Assembly (NCBI RefSeq): GCF_019279795.1 | Contig: NC_056725.1 | Span: 1,075,711,240 to 1,075,775,239 of the forward strand | DNA: 64,000 bases | Source of the DNA: Protopterus annectens | Taxonomy: Eukaryota; Chordata; Ceratodontiformes; Protopteridae | Direction: 5' to 3' | In this document: one piece after another, positions 42,735 to 55,031 of the stretch | Layout: every line of letters starts with the position of its first letter | Numbering within the stretch: the first letter of the stretch is position 1 | The notes under the pieces: model-generated | Told to the model about the DNA's origin: nothing | The model's database searches: none | What the model saw: only the letters and a program-made list of their open reading frames with translations | Made by a program: the position numbers and the translations under genes

Positions 42735-44500
42735 CGCTGAAAAGCCACGTTTTAGGTGGAATTAGCTTTTCAGGGAAATAACAAGCATACAAACAAAACT
42801 AGATTCAGCAGGCCTGGATCTAGTCTATGCTACAGAAAACAAGGTGTACCAATTACAGTAATAAATAGTTCAAATATGCAGGCACTATAAGCCTTTAACC
42901 AGAAATTACCAGCTCAGAAGGGCACAGTTCAGCCTCTTCTCCCACAAGAGTGCAGCCCACAAACCTTCTTAATGTAAAATAACTGGCCTGAAGCCCAAGT
43001 GCCTAAACCAGAACTAATACCCTTTAAGAATAACAGATACTGGGCTCTCAATCAGCAGTTCCCAACTTAGAAGGATGAAAGCTACCTGTCCTGCCACCAC
43101 AGTGCATGCCACAAACCTTCCTAATGTAAAACAACTGGTCTGAAGCCCAAGTGCTTAATCCAAAAGACTTAGAATGATAGCTACACTTTAATCAAGTTAC
43201 TACCAAGCAGTAATAAATACAATTGAATACTTTAGAGAATGCCTGGATTAGTGTTCAAGTTACACAAACAAAGCTAGATCCAGCAGGCCCGAATCCAGTC
43301 TATGCCACAGCAAACAAGGCGCACCAACTTCAGTAAGAAGCAGTTCAGATATGCATGCACTATAAGCCTTTAACCAGAAATTCCCAGCTCAGAAGGGCAG
43401 AGTCCAGCCTCTCCTCCCACAAGAGTGCAGACCACGAACCCTCTTAATGTAAAATAACTGGCCTGAAAGCCCAAGTGCTTAAACCAGAATTAATACACTT
43501 TTAGAATAACAGACACTGAGCCCTCAATCTGCAGTTCCCAACCTAGAAGGATGTAAGCTACCTGTTCTGCCACTACAGTACAGACCACAAACCCTCTCAG
43601 TGCAAAACAACTGGTCCAAAGCCCAAGTGTTTAAACCAAAAGGCTTAGAATGAGTTACACCAAGCAGTAATAAATACAATTGAGTACTTTTAAGATGATG
43701 CAAAAGTAAAATAAAGTAGTTAGAAACACAAGTACAGTAAAAGCAGATTAATTTTTTTTTTTTTTTTTACTGAACAAGGGCTGAGATCAAAGAAACAGAT
43801 TTGAGTGCTGAAACTAGAAAACTGGCTAGTTATAAGAAAAAAAAACTAAGCTAGAATGCTTCCCTCCAACACAGAAGGGCTTGGGGTCTCAGAAGCCTAC
43901 AAATAGTCTATACCACTTAACAGGAAAGGCAGGAAACAAGCTTAATTTTTTTTTCTGTTTCCCAGATGCTCTCTTTGTACACAGTAGGAGTGCCTGAAAT
44001 CAGAATATGATCTCACTGCACTCAAGTATACCAATTACAGTAAGAAATAGTTCAAATATGCAGGCACTATAAGCCTTTAACCAGAAATTCCCAGCTCAGA
44101 AGGGCAGAGTCCAGCCTCTTCTCCCAGAAGAGTGCAGACCATGAACCTTCTTAATGTAAAATAACTGGCCTGAAAGCCCAAGTGCTTAAACCAGAATTAA
44201 TACACTTTTAGAATGACAGACACTGAGCCCTCAATCAGCAGTTCCCAACTTAGAAGGATGTAAGCTACCTGTCCTGCCACCACAGTGCAGCCCACAGACC
44301 TTCCTAATGTAAAACAACTGGTCTAAAGCCCAAGTGCTTAAACTAAAAGACTTAGAATAAGTTACACCAAGCAGTAATAAATACAATTGAGTACTTTTAA
44401 GATAATGCAAAAGCAAAATAAAGTAGAAAAAAACACAAATACAGTAAAAGCAGATACATTTTTTTTTTTTTTTTTTTTTTATAGTAGAAAGAGAGAAAGG
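42735..44500. repeat. Nested tandem repeat array
   Basis: Three large units share ACTATAAGCCTTTAACCAG (42,884; 43,359; 44,066; spacing 475 and 707 bp). Each contains two half-units about 152 bp apart marked by AATGTAAAAyAACTGGyC (42,971/43,123; 43,445/43,599; 44,153/44,305). A different module at 43,850-43,960 (CTTCCCTCCAACACAGAA) is the 257-bp module of 51.1-51.7 kb. Poly-T runs at 43,752 and 44,459. Confidence 0.85.
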
Positions 44501-45312
44501 AAAGAGAGAAAGGAGTAGCCAAAACTAAGCTGATTGGCCTTCTCAAATGTTCTCCCTGAACTGGGTAGAATGTGGTAATGACACTAGACTGGGAGGAGGG
44601 TCCCAGATCAAATTTACACTAGGGGCGGGCAACTGCAAAGCCACCAACTATAAAAACACTATACCAGCAGGGAGGGAGGGTGGGAAACAAACTGCAGAAA
44701 TGTTTCACAGCTGAAAAGCAGCAGTGAGCCTTTAAATGAAAGTTTTAAACAGCTAAAGGAGCCTCTAGAAAAAAAGAGTTTACTGTAACCAGTTATCAGA
44801 AACAAACAACCCAACAGATGCTTAATAAAGGTGGACAATTTCCAGTTAATAACTCACACACAGTGAAACTAGCTAGAAAAATACACAGTACACAAAGTGC
44901 TATAAATAACAAAGAAATAAAGAACAAAATAAACAAAAAACTGGATACTTAATGTTATATATTATAGCTCCAAGTTTCCTCAGTGTCCTTCCTTCGATCA
45001 GTTCACTGTGAAATGGCAGAGCATTCACAACTGAACTTCTTAGGTAACAGAAAGTTGAAACCTGAGACAGCTTTTAAGAAAGAAATCTCAAAAGAACCAA
45101 TGAGGTGCTTAGTCTAAGCTGTAGTCCAGGTGACCTCAGTCAGCCAATGACCTCAAACAATTCTCTCACAGAAATGCCTGATGGCTTTGATAGTTCCAAG
45201 TAGGACTATAGATGTTGGATGACTTTTTATGATCAAGCAGTAGTGGAACAAACAATGCGTAGTCCGATAGCAAAGCATTAGGAGGTAGCTATAAAACATA
45301 AGATGGCAGTTT
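44501..45312. other. No recognisable feature
   Basis: Purine-rich (GAAAG) run at 44,485-44,515; otherwise unassigned. Confidence 0.4.
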
Positions 45313-46345
45313 AACGGGTGAGTTCTGCATCACGGATATCTGTGCATATAATGGATGAACTCTGCATCACTGGAATCTGTGCATGTAATGGGTGAATTCT
45401 GTATCACTGGAATTTGTGCATGTAATGGGCGAACTCTGTGTTACTGGGATCTGTGCATGTAATGGGTGAATTCTGTATCACTGGGATTTGTGCATATAAT
45501 GGGTGAAGTCTGCATCACTGGGATCTGTGCATGTAATGGGTGAACTCTGTATCACTGGGATCTGTGCATGCAATGGGTGAACTCTGTATCACTGGGATCT
45601 GTGCATGTAATGGGTGAACTCTGTATCACTGAGATCTGTGCATGTAATGGGTGAACTCTGTATCACTGGGATCTGTGCATGTAATGGGTGAATTCTGTGT
45701 CACTGGGATCTGTTCATGTAATGGGTGATTTCTGTGTCACTGGGATCTGTGCATGTAATGGGTGAACTCTGTATCACTGGGATCTGTGCATGTAATGGGT
45801 GAACTCTGTATCACTGGGATCTGTGCATGTAATGGGTGAATTCTGTGTCACTGGGATCTGTTCATGTAATGGGTGATTTCTGTGTCACTGGGATCTGTGC
45901 ATGTAATGGGCGAATTCTGTGTCACTGGGTTCTGTGCATGTAATGGGTGAACTCTGTATCACTGGGATCTGTGCATGTAATGGGTGAACTCTGTATCACT
46001 GGGATCTGTGCATGTAATGGGTGAACTCTGTATCACTGGGATCTGTGCATGTAATGGGTGAATTCTGTGTCACTGGGATCTGTTCATGTAATGGGTGATT
46101 TCTGTGTCACTGGGATCTGTGCATGTAATGGGTGAACTCTGTATCACTGGGATCTGTGCATGTAATGGGTGAATTCTGTATCACTGGGATCTGTGCATGT
46201 AATGGGTGAATTCTGTGTCACTGGGATCTGTTCATGTAATGGGTGATTTCTGTGTCACTGGGATCTGTGCATGTAATGGGCGAATTCTGTGTCACTGGGT
46301 TCTGTGCATGTAATGGGTGAATTCTGTGTCACTGGGATCTGTTCT
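45313..46345. repeat. 37-bp minisatellite, about 28 units, with higher-order structure
   Basis: Unit reads ATGGGTGAACTCTGTATCAC then TGGGATCTGTGCATGTA. A TTCATG variant recurs at 45,713, 45,861, 46,083 and 46,231 and a GGGCGAATTC variant at about 45,908 and 46,278, giving 148-bp and 370-bp super-periods. Left-edge units (45,313-45,500) are the most diverged. Confidence 0.96.
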
Positions 46346-47446
46346 ATATGTTGCTTCTACTTTTGTTTAAAACGATGAATAACAAATGTCACAGTGTTCT
46401 CAGACTCCAAAGAAAGAAGCCCTTCAGTCATAATAATACTTTGCAAGAGTACTTGAGGAAATTATGCTGTTGTCTGATGGGGGCTGGAAAGGCTGCAGGA
46501 ATACAATGGAAAAATACTATCAAGATGAATGTAGAAGATGACTGCAGGTATCATTTCGGAATTTGTCCCACTAATACATAAGTCACTTATTTTATATTCC
46601 ATTTTCTTGCTATGTACTTTGTGCATGTAGGAAATGTGAAAATAAGGAAAGAGTGAAACCTATTTCAAAAATGAAAAATTAAGCAAAAGAAGAGAAGAAT
46701 AAAAAGTACAGAACAGGCAAACTGGAGATATTTTTTTTCTAAGATAATGGCTCACGTATAATTTTCCTTGGACAACAGAAATACACTGATTTAATTTGAC
46801 TGCCAATATCAATGAGATACTTTTAGGCAGGTTTATTACAATTAGCTCATGAGGCAGACTTATTTAAAATAACTCAAACATGCCTATCTATCACAGATTC
46901 CTAGATTCCCAGAATCAGAGGTTTAGTTACAAATTTAGTACTACAGAACTCCTAGAGGCTTGATGTCTACATACACATATATTAATCAGGGTCACTTTTA
47001 AAGTTTTGAAAGCAGTGACATTGTTTTATGGGTAGGACATTTTTTCCTGATATGACACAGTCTTTGAATCATTCATCTTTAATGTATGCTGCTATTTTAG
47101 AAAGCATTTTAAAGGTAATTGACTTTGTACAAGCAGTGGCTCTCCATCATTATGCACCAGAGAGACAGACTCTGAAGGAAGAGAGGAGAGCTTATAACTT
47201 AGAAACCAAGACATAGACCCTCCCTCCAGGAAAGGAGAGACATGCTTTTAAAGTCTGAGCTACCAGTTTCCAAGATCCATTTATCTGCTTAGAAAGGAAC
47301 ACTTGAGCCCCTTCCAGATAAATCAGGTGTCTGGTAAAGATACTGGTAAATTAAACTGGGCAAAGGAAAGAGGTCTGTTAGCTACTGCATCTAGTAGTCC
47401 CTTTGCTTATCATATAGGTAACTCTGAAGGCCTTACCCATCTCCAT
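46346..47446. other. No recognisable feature
   Basis: AT-rich, with short chance open frames only. Confidence 0.4.
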
Positions 47447-47530
47447 GGCAGACCAAAAGCAAAAGTACTATTTGTGTCTTTTGCTTGAGGCAGACCAAAA
47501 GCAAAAGTACTATTTGTGTCTTTTGCTTGA
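47447..47530. repeat. Perfect 42-bp tandem duplication
   Basis: GGCAGACCAAAAGCAAAAGT and following bases occur twice, at 47,447 and 47,489, without differences. Confidence 0.96.
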
Positions 47531-47651
47531 TTATAAATGCTAAAATCCTTTAGAAGTGGTTTTCCCTCAGTACACTAGGCGTCAGGAGACTCCTGCTTTC
47601 CAAAAAATCACAATGGTACATGTGTTAACACTGAAAACCAAGAAATTATTT

Positions 47652-47860
47652 TTACAGAGGAATAAATTGTGACCTTGCGCTCCTGGTGAATATCTGTATC
47701 AGACAGGAAGAGGAAAATATTACCCCATTTGTAATTATTGGGAAATGTACTGAGCTTGTGTCACTGCATGCATCTGAAAACAAAATGATGAAAATAAGTG
47801 GACCAAGAACTGAACATTGTGGTACCCCATTGGCATAGCTCTCAAACTTCAATGCTCAAG
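47652..47860 (-). pseudogene. LINE reverse transcriptase scrap (motif B)
   Basis: Minus-strand frame reads YANGVPQCSVLGPLIFIILFSD, close to the GVPQGSVLGPLLF motif B of jockey-superfamily RTs, with Gly changed to Cys, followed by SSVHFPIITNGVIFSSSC. Too short to place in a family. Confidence 0.6.
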
Positions 47861-48057
47861 AACTGCGAGCAGAGTAAAAAACAAAGTCCCAAATTAGAAA
47901 CAAACTTTAAACTTTACTCTAACTGGTACAAAAAGTTAATTTAACAACATGCTTTTACATCAACATGCATTTTCTGAGCAATAAGACTTGCAAAATTCTA
48001 AAATCTGTCATCATTGTCTGTCTACAATCTCCACAAACAGAACTATTTAACTAATGC

Positions 48058-48184
<127 letters not shown>

Positions 48185-48483
48185 ATTTAAGAAAGACAAG
48201 TAAAAATTAAAGTTGAAGGAAACATTCTGGATTAGATGGATCATTACTGAACATGACAGAAAAGATGGTGAATAATGGAAAATGCAAATCTAAAAATGCA
48301 GAATATAGTGAGTGACTGATGGTAATGTCATGGAACATATCAGGAATAGTCATGAAATGTGTGATAAAGATCTGTGAGGGAAAGTATATGAAAATGGCAT
48401 ACTGAATATTCATTAAACATGGTTAAACAATGAATTATGGGTGTCAGTTCAAGATTATTGAAAATTCTAAGTTTCAGCTAGGA

Positions 48484-48553
48484 AAGCTCAATGCCAAAAA
48501 AATGTGTCATCCCCCTTGGGAAAAACCCAGTTCCCTTGATTTACCACATCAAT
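48484..48553 (+). repeat. Inverted (fold-back) copy of internal CR1 sequence
   Basis: Plus-strand NAKKC...PLGKNPVPLIYHIN sequence; the reverse complement of 48,966-49,042 with one 3-bp deletion and about two substitutions. It directly abuts the minus-strand element. Confidence 0.9.
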
Positions 48554-49785
48554 GGTATGCTCTGTTTGACATGTATGGGAAGTCTATTCCATAGCATGGG
48601 CAGTCTCTGGGTGAGGAATCTGTCCCTCCAGCATGTTCTGTTGATTGTGATAATGAAGTTGAGGTGTCTGGAGCATGTGGTGTGGCGGGATTTGGATTTC
48701 TTTTTGTGAAGTACTTTTGTGGCCTCTCAAGTTGTTGCAGGTGTCTACTGAGGTACATGCCAAGTGGGGCATTGTACTCGATGATTGGCCTAATGAGGGA
48801 AGAGTAGAGGGAGATAATGACCTCTTTCTTCCTGGATGCAAAACACTTAGTAATGAGATGTGCCACATAGAAGGACTTTCTGACCACAGTGGCAATGTGG
48901 TGGTCAAAAGAGAGGTTGTTGTCAACCTGTGTTCCTAGATCTCTTATAACATCTTCTGTGTACAATGGACTACTATTGATGTGGCAAATCAAGGGAACTG
49001 GGTTTTTCCCAAGGGGGATGATGACACATTTTTTGGCATTGAGCTTAAGGCCATGGTTCTGACACCAGTCGTTGGTTTTATTGAGGCCTTTCTGTAGGAT
49101 GTCAACATCACTTGGGGAGTTAATAATAGCTCCCAACATGCAATTGTCTGTGAACTTTGTCAGCCAGAGTCCCTTTGTGTTGGCCTGGACTTCAAAGAAG
49201 TAGATACTAAACAGGAGAGCACCCAGGACCGAACCCTGTGGGACTCCTCTTGTGACTGGTCAACATTCTGATTTGGAGTCAGCTACCTTCACACTCTGGG
49301 TTCTATCTGTGAGCCAGTTTGCAATCCACCTAGTGATATAGGGGTTGATGTCTAGCTTAGTGAGTTTTTCTCTGATTCCTGAGTGGTGAATGGTATCAAA
49401 AGCCTTAGCCAGATCAAGGTAGGCTGTACGAACCACCTTGCCTTCATCCACAGCTATGGTGACTGATTCAAAGAAGTCGACCAAATGGAGCAGGCATGAA
49501 TTACCTTCACAAAACCAAACTGTGTAGGATTCAGAGTTCGGAGATTTCCTATATCCTTGTTTAGTAGGTCCATGATGATGCATTCCAGAGCTTTGCATAT
49601 CAGACTTGTCAGGCTAATGGGGCCATAGTTCCCGGAGTCTGTAGTCACTCTTCCCTTGTGAAGAGGGATGACTGTAGCAGTGTGCAATTTGGTAGGGACA
49701 AAACCTGAGGTGAGGCTGTGATTGAACAGGGCACACAGGTGAGGTGCCAGTTCACTCTGTAGTTCATGTAGAAGTACACAGCTGA
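48549..49785 (-). pseudogene. CR1-like ORF2 of copy 7, RT only
   Basis: RT blocks: ELAPHLCALFNHSLTSGFVP, YGPISLTSLICKALE, TQFGFVK, AYLDLAKAFDTIHHSG (motif A), GVPQGSVLG with a shift (RGVPQGSVLGALLF near 49,215-49,250), TKFTDNCML near 49,140-49,165 in place of FADDCKL (both catalytic Asp positions altered: FTDN), and the thumb NAKKCVIIPLGKNPVP. Endonuclease absent. Inactive. Confidence 0.82.
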
Positions 49786-50935
49786 GCAGCATGGCCCTCA
49801 GATTGCATTTGTTAGTAGCTGTTACAGTGGTAATTTGGTCTTTGGAATACCACCTAAAAAAGGCACTATAGGGGTGGCAAGAGCCTTGGCCGGTATCTGG
49901 AAGCTCAGGGGTGACAAGTGCAGGCCATCTCTGGCAAAGCATCGAGGTCTGTCAATCATGTCATCCCTGGCAGATAGAGGATCCCCATTAGAATGACACC
50001 AGAAACTTAGACAATTGTTGAAATTAATCATTTTCTGCTTGCACTGTGGTATCTTTCTAGGTGATGGTAGGATGCTGCTCAGGGCTAGGGCTCATACCTA
50101 CCTGGGCTACATAATCCAAGAGCTCCTCCATGTCTCTTTTCATGTAGTCCTGGGAGGTACGTCTTAGGTCTTTCACACCCACATGTACAATGACAGAGTC
50201 ATAGTTGTACCTGTTGTTGAGGGACCTGAGTGCATGCGTTATGTGGTGGATCCTGGTGCTGACAGGCAGCTGACTGTTACTTTCTCCTTATTCAACCTAG
50301 TGAGTGGGACATCAGTGTGCCTCACTATTGAGTCACATATGACTAGTGTATTGGGCATGTTGTTTTGCCTTAGGGCTTTGGTTGAGTGGCACACTGTTTA
50401 GGAGAATTATGTGTCTCATGATTAGTGTTGTATTGTGGTGGTCGAGTGCGTTTCTGCCTTGGAGGTCTCTGCTGTTTGGGTAGATTTTTATTGAGAGCCT
50501 CAGTGAAGGTGGGTGCATGGTTTGTGTTTTTATGTGAAGACAGTGCTGGTGTGTGTTCAGGAGGGCTATGTGTTCCATGTTGTGTGGTGCAAGTATTGAC
50601 CTTCTCCTCTTGTCCAGCTATTCCAGTCATGGCTGGAGAGTCTATGGCTTACAATTTGGATATATAAGTGCATCTCTCACAAGTCTGAGTGTTGGGAGGT
50701 AAGAGGAGAGGGTTGTCAGTGTACATGAGGCAGTTGTTACATTGCCTCAGGATGCCCAAGTCCACCAGGTTAATAGGAGAAAGCACAGGGAACCGACCTT
50801 TAGACATGCTTGGAGGGGTGGTCATTAATAAGTACTGGAGCTGTTTCCTTGTAGAACGTTTAGTGCTGGTAGCACTTTTGTGTGCTACAATAATTGCTAT
50901 AAGAAGTCTGGTAGAATGGTAAACGTGTTAAAAAC

Positions 50936-51060
50936 AAAAACAAAAAAGCAAGCTGGCTGCTATTACTTCACACAAACTCATTTATTGTAAGCGCTTTCAT
51001 CAAGGTATATACCCAAACTTCATCAGATGCTAAACTTATAAGCTAGTAAAAGTTCGGAAG
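50936..51060 (-). mobile_element. PLE fragment C (terminal-repeat piece)
   Basis: Short piece with the hammerhead signature and TTTATTGTAAGCGCTTTC, placed between CR1 copy 7 and tandem modules. No coding part. Confidence 0.65.
50983..51032 (-). ncRNA. Hammerhead ribozyme-like motif, PLE C
   Basis: Core CTGATGA (complement of 51,020-51,026) and GAAA (complement of 50,995-50,998) are intact. GAAA leads into the palindrome AGCGCT, then T. Stem II is poor (AAG with CTT only, with three unpaired bases before GAAA), and stem I pairs for about 1 bp, so it is probably inactive. Confidence 0.5.
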
Positions 51061-51084
51061 AGGAGAGAACTAGCAGACTTTGGC

Positions 51085-51700
51085 ACCACTCAGAAGCTTA
51101 CAAATAGTCCTGGATACAGCAAATGTGTATCTGGACTAGACTAGATACAGGAAAGGTGGGAATCAATCGCAGACATAGGCTTTTAAACCAGAAAGTTAAA
51201 AGAGATGGAAAAAACTGCCCAAACAGCCAAGTTCCAATTTCAGGGCCAGATACCACTCCTCTTGTGATAGATAGGCTATCTAGTGCTTACCACTCCCACT
51301 GATAAGCTACAAGGCCTTCCTCAAATACAGAAACGCTTGGGAGGCTCAGAAGCTTACAAACAGTCCTGGATACAGCAAATCAGTACTGGGACTAGACTAG
51401 TTACAGGAAAGGTGAGAAACAAGCACAAACATGGGCTTTTAAACCAGAATGTTGAAAGAGGTGGAAAAACTGCCCAAACGGCCAATAAACTACAATTTCT
51501 GGGCCAGAAACCACTCTTTCTGGGATAGACAGGCTACCTAGTGCTTACCACTCCCACTGATATGCTAGAAAGCTTCCCTCCAACACAGAAAGGCTTGGAG
51601 GGGTCAGAAGCTTACCGACAGTGTTGGATAGAGCAAATCTGTATCTGGACTAAACTAGTTACAGGAAAGGCAGGAAACACGCTTAGAATTTTTTTTCCAG
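51085..51700. repeat. 257-bp tandem modules
   Basis: CAGAAGCTTAC starts at 51,091, 51,347 and 51,605. Blocks such as TAGTGCTTACCACTCCCACT repeat in each unit. The same module occurs once inside the 42.7-44.5 kb array. Confidence 0.88.
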
Positions 51701-51792
51701 AAAGCAGCTAAAACAGCACTAAAAGCAATTCAAGTGCAGTGCGAGCTATATATAAATAAAACATACATCTCAGTCTCTTCCCATACATCTAC

Positions 51793-52031
<239 letters not shown>

Positions 52032-52269
52032 TACACACACATTTACATTTATATATAGATCCCTGTTATATACATATATATGTGTGTGGATGTCTGTACT
52101 GTCCTACATACCCTGATAATGGTGAGTAAACCAGCACTACGACACATCTATAATGTTGCTCAAAGGATCCAAATTAAGTGCTCAACAATACATAATGCAC
52201 TTACCTACAGACCCCCTGTGCCTGTTGGATGTTACCACACATACAGCAACAGATGAACAGGTTATGTAA

Positions 52270-52906
52270 TGTATAATTTTGTCTGCAAATGCTGGACAGG
52301 AGACATTGTTCCTGACCAAAGGTTTACCCAGTCAAATGCAAACAGCCACATATGGCCAAACTGGTAATTGTAGCCACATAGCTAGGATAAATAATGGTTA
52401 CCTGATTGCTAGGCTACTAGATGCAGATAAAAGTATGAAGCAATATTACTCTGCAGGCCACAGACACTGTTCAACACAAGCCTAGTTTATGTTATCAATA
52501 AATAGTTTGCCTACAGTCAGGTGTAAAGCAGGTGTGTGCTGTGCTGCATGTGATAAGTTCTGTGAGCTCTAGTGTGTCAGACTAGATAGATAAGGGTTCT
52601 AATCTTACCCCAGGACATTTGGTGTGTGTGCATGTATCCCCTTGTAAAACAACTGCAAATCCTTTGTTGACTATCAAACTGCATAATGATTCTGCACTTT
52701 TTTGGCCCTGTAAGTTGCTGCTGGCTTCCAAACTGCCATTTTCTACAAGGCCTGCTGATGTCATCTATCATAAGACTACCAGCTGCCAGTGCAAGGTCAA
52801 GCTTAAACCATGGCACTTGCAATAAATGCTGTGATCCTTAGTGTATAAGTCTAGATAAGTAGGGTTTCTAATCTCACCCAAGCTGCTCAGTGTGTGTGTG
52901 TGTGTG

Positions 52907-52965
<59 letters not shown>

Positions 52966-53560
52966 ATATGTCCCCCTGCAAAACAACTGAGAACCCATCA
53001 TTGACTACAAAACTGCAAGATTACTGCAAATTTTGACCTTGCAAATTGATGCCACCTTCCAAACTCCCCTCTTCTACAAGGCCTGCTGATATCATCTACC
53101 TTAAGATTACCATCTGCCATTGTAATGTCAAACTTAAGCCATGGTGCATGTGATAAGTATTGCGATCTATAGTGTATAAGTCTAGATAGGTAAGGGTTCT
53201 ACTCTCACTCCAAGACCTGGTCTGTGTGATTATGATCACCTCCGTGACTTAGAAAAAGGTAGGGTTTTGCAGTAATTTAGTTGTAGCAGGTGATGTGAGC
53301 CTCCAAATGCCTGACTACAACTAGGCCTGCTGATGTCATCAAGTATAAGATGTCCTAAAGAGACAGTAATAGCAGACTTGAGCTGTAGTGCGTACATCAT
53401 GTACTGTGTGATCTGTAGTGTTTACCATTAGATAAGTAAGTGTTCTAATCTACATGCAGCCAACTTGGGGTGTGTGTTTGTTGTTCCATGCCTTTAAACA
53501 TTAATTGGAAGTGGTGCTATCCTCAATGTAGCCTGGTTGATGTGTGTGGCTGTTACAACA
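52270..53560. repeat. Unclassified module repeat, copy 2
   Basis: Four modules, each with a GATAAGTnnTGTGATC-like start and a GGGTTCTAATCTnAC-like block (52,590; 52,865; 53,190; 53,440). GGCCTGCTGATGTCATCTA recurs (52,750; 53,080 as ...ATATCATCTAC; 53,322). The upstream flank (AAATGCAAACAG; GGCTACTAG; TTCAACACAAGCCT) also matches 2.77-2.94 kb. The second module has an inner (GT)n at 52,888-52,964. Confidence 0.68.
52888..52964. repeat. (GT)n microsatellite
   Basis: GT repeat with a TTT interruption, inside the module repeat at the position where other modules have a short GTGTGTG. Confidence 0.96.
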
Positions 53561-53939
53561 TTTTATTTGCATCAGCTTATGGAATCATAGGATCTTTGAA
53601 CTTTAGTAGCCTAATGGCCCTACAGTCCTCAGAATTCTAGCCAAGTTGTTATGCTAATTTACATGATCAGCACATATTGTCCCTATCTATGAGGGACACA
53701 GGCAGAAGCTTGTGGTGAAATAATCATACAGATGTCATCTGATGAGATACAATGAGGTGATCTGTTTGCTATTAGGCAGGATTCTGTTTCAAAGGTGTGT
53801 TAAAGTCTGCTGGACAGATCTCTCCCACCAGAATGTATTACTAATGTCACATACCAGGTTAATGTCCTTACAGTGAGGAATCTGTGTACCATTGCCACTT
53901 GTTCAGAACTTGTTGTAAGCAGTAAATAAGCTACAAATT
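53561..53939. other. No recognisable feature
   Basis: Short stretch between the module repeat and CR1 copy 8. Confidence 0.4.
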
Positions 53940-54016
53940 ACTACAGCACTCAACTTTCCTCACTTGTCTAGAGGAAAACAGTTTTTAGTACTTAATAAAT
54001 AAGCACCTATCCAGGC

Positions 54017-55000
54017 ATGTCTATGGGTCAGCTCCAGGTATTTTCACCTGTCTACCTGATGAATCTGGGCATCTTGGGGCAATGCAGCAATTGCCCCATG
54101 TACACAGACAACCCTCCCCTCCTACCACCCAACACTACAACCTGTGAGAGACACAATTATATAGCCAAACTGGAAGCAAAACTCTCTTCACCCAAGACTG
54201 GATTAGACAGTCAAGAGGAGAAGGTAAACACATGCACCACACCATACTCATCACATAGTCCCTAAAAACCTACACCACCAAAACACACACACATATAAAC
54301 ATGAAACACACACCTACATTCGCGGAGGCTCTCAATAAAAATCTGCTCAAGCAACAGAGATCTCCAAAGCCAAAATGCAAGCAACCTCCATCCCCAACAC
54401 AAACCAAATGACACATAGCCCACAAACTCAGTGTGCCACTCAACCACAGCCCATAAGGCATAACAACGTACCCAACACTCTAGTCATAGGTGACTCTATA
54501 GTCAGGCACACTGATGTTCTACTCACCAGGCTAAACAATGAGAAAGTTGCTGTCATCTCTCTGTTGGGTGTCAGGGTTCGCCACATAATGCTCACACTCC
54601 ACTCCACAACAAGTACAAATATGACTCTGTCATTGTCCATGTTGGTGAGAATGACCAGAGATGTACCTCCCTGGACTACATGAAAAGAGACATGGAGGAG
54701 CTCTCTGATCTTGTAGCCCAGACAGGTATGACCTTAGCCCTGAGTAGCATCCTGCCATCAACCAGAATGTTATCACAGTACAAGTACAAACTGATTGAGT
54801 TCAACAATTGGCTAAGCTTCTGGTGTCATTCTAAGGGGATCCAGTATCTGTCTGCCTGGGATACATGATCGACAGACCATGATGCTTTGACAGACATGGC
54901 CTGCACCTGTCGCACTTGGGATTCCGAATACTGGCTAAGGCTCTTGCCACCCCTATAGTGCCTTTTTTAGGCAAGGTTCAAATGAAAAATTCACCACCTT
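54017..55000 (+). pseudogene. CR1-like ORF1 of copy 8
   Basis: Begins MSMGQLQVFSPVYLMNLG. The finger CSNC...CERH has its last Cys changed to His. Esterase blocks occur in three frames: NTLVIGDSIVRHTDV (54,471-54,515), VHVGENDQRC (block III with GEND for GVND, near 54,640), and SLDYMKRDMEEL, SILPSTRM (54,665-54,780), then DRHGLHLS-like near 54,890. Several frameshifts; TGA at 54,866. Confidence 0.85.
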
Positions 55001-55031
55001 AACAGGTACAAGCAACCAAAATCTGCGGGTA

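Larger units (their letters stand above)
48484..50930 (-). mobile_element. CR1-like LINE, copy 7, with inverted end
   Basis: Minus strand: ORF1 ATG at 50,807 (MSKGRFPVLSPINL), CX2C finger (CNNC...CERC, 50,690-50,745), esterase pieces (VCLTIES complement near 50,330; NNCLSFWCHSNG, 50,000), then ORF2. The ORF2 lacks the endonuclease: sequence jumps near 49,785 from the VLL start to HELQSELAPHLCALF in the RT. Another internal deletion at about 48,704 joins the NPNPATPH and KYFTKR blocks. The 3' end is missing and replaced by an inverted 70-bp piece. Confidence 0.85.

Noticed and set aside
45313..46345. Regular repeat that might suggest a CRISPR array
   Set aside because: Units are contiguous 37-mers with no unique spacers; the context is eukaryotic.
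46348..47488. Short plus-strand open frames at 46,348, 47,028 and 47,303
   Set aside because: 60-77 codons, no recognisable domain, composition as expected by chance in AT-rich DNA.
48491..48709. Plus-strand frame starting MPKKCVIPLGKN as a gene
   Set aside because: It is the inverted fold-back of CR1 ORF2 joined to antisense sequence.
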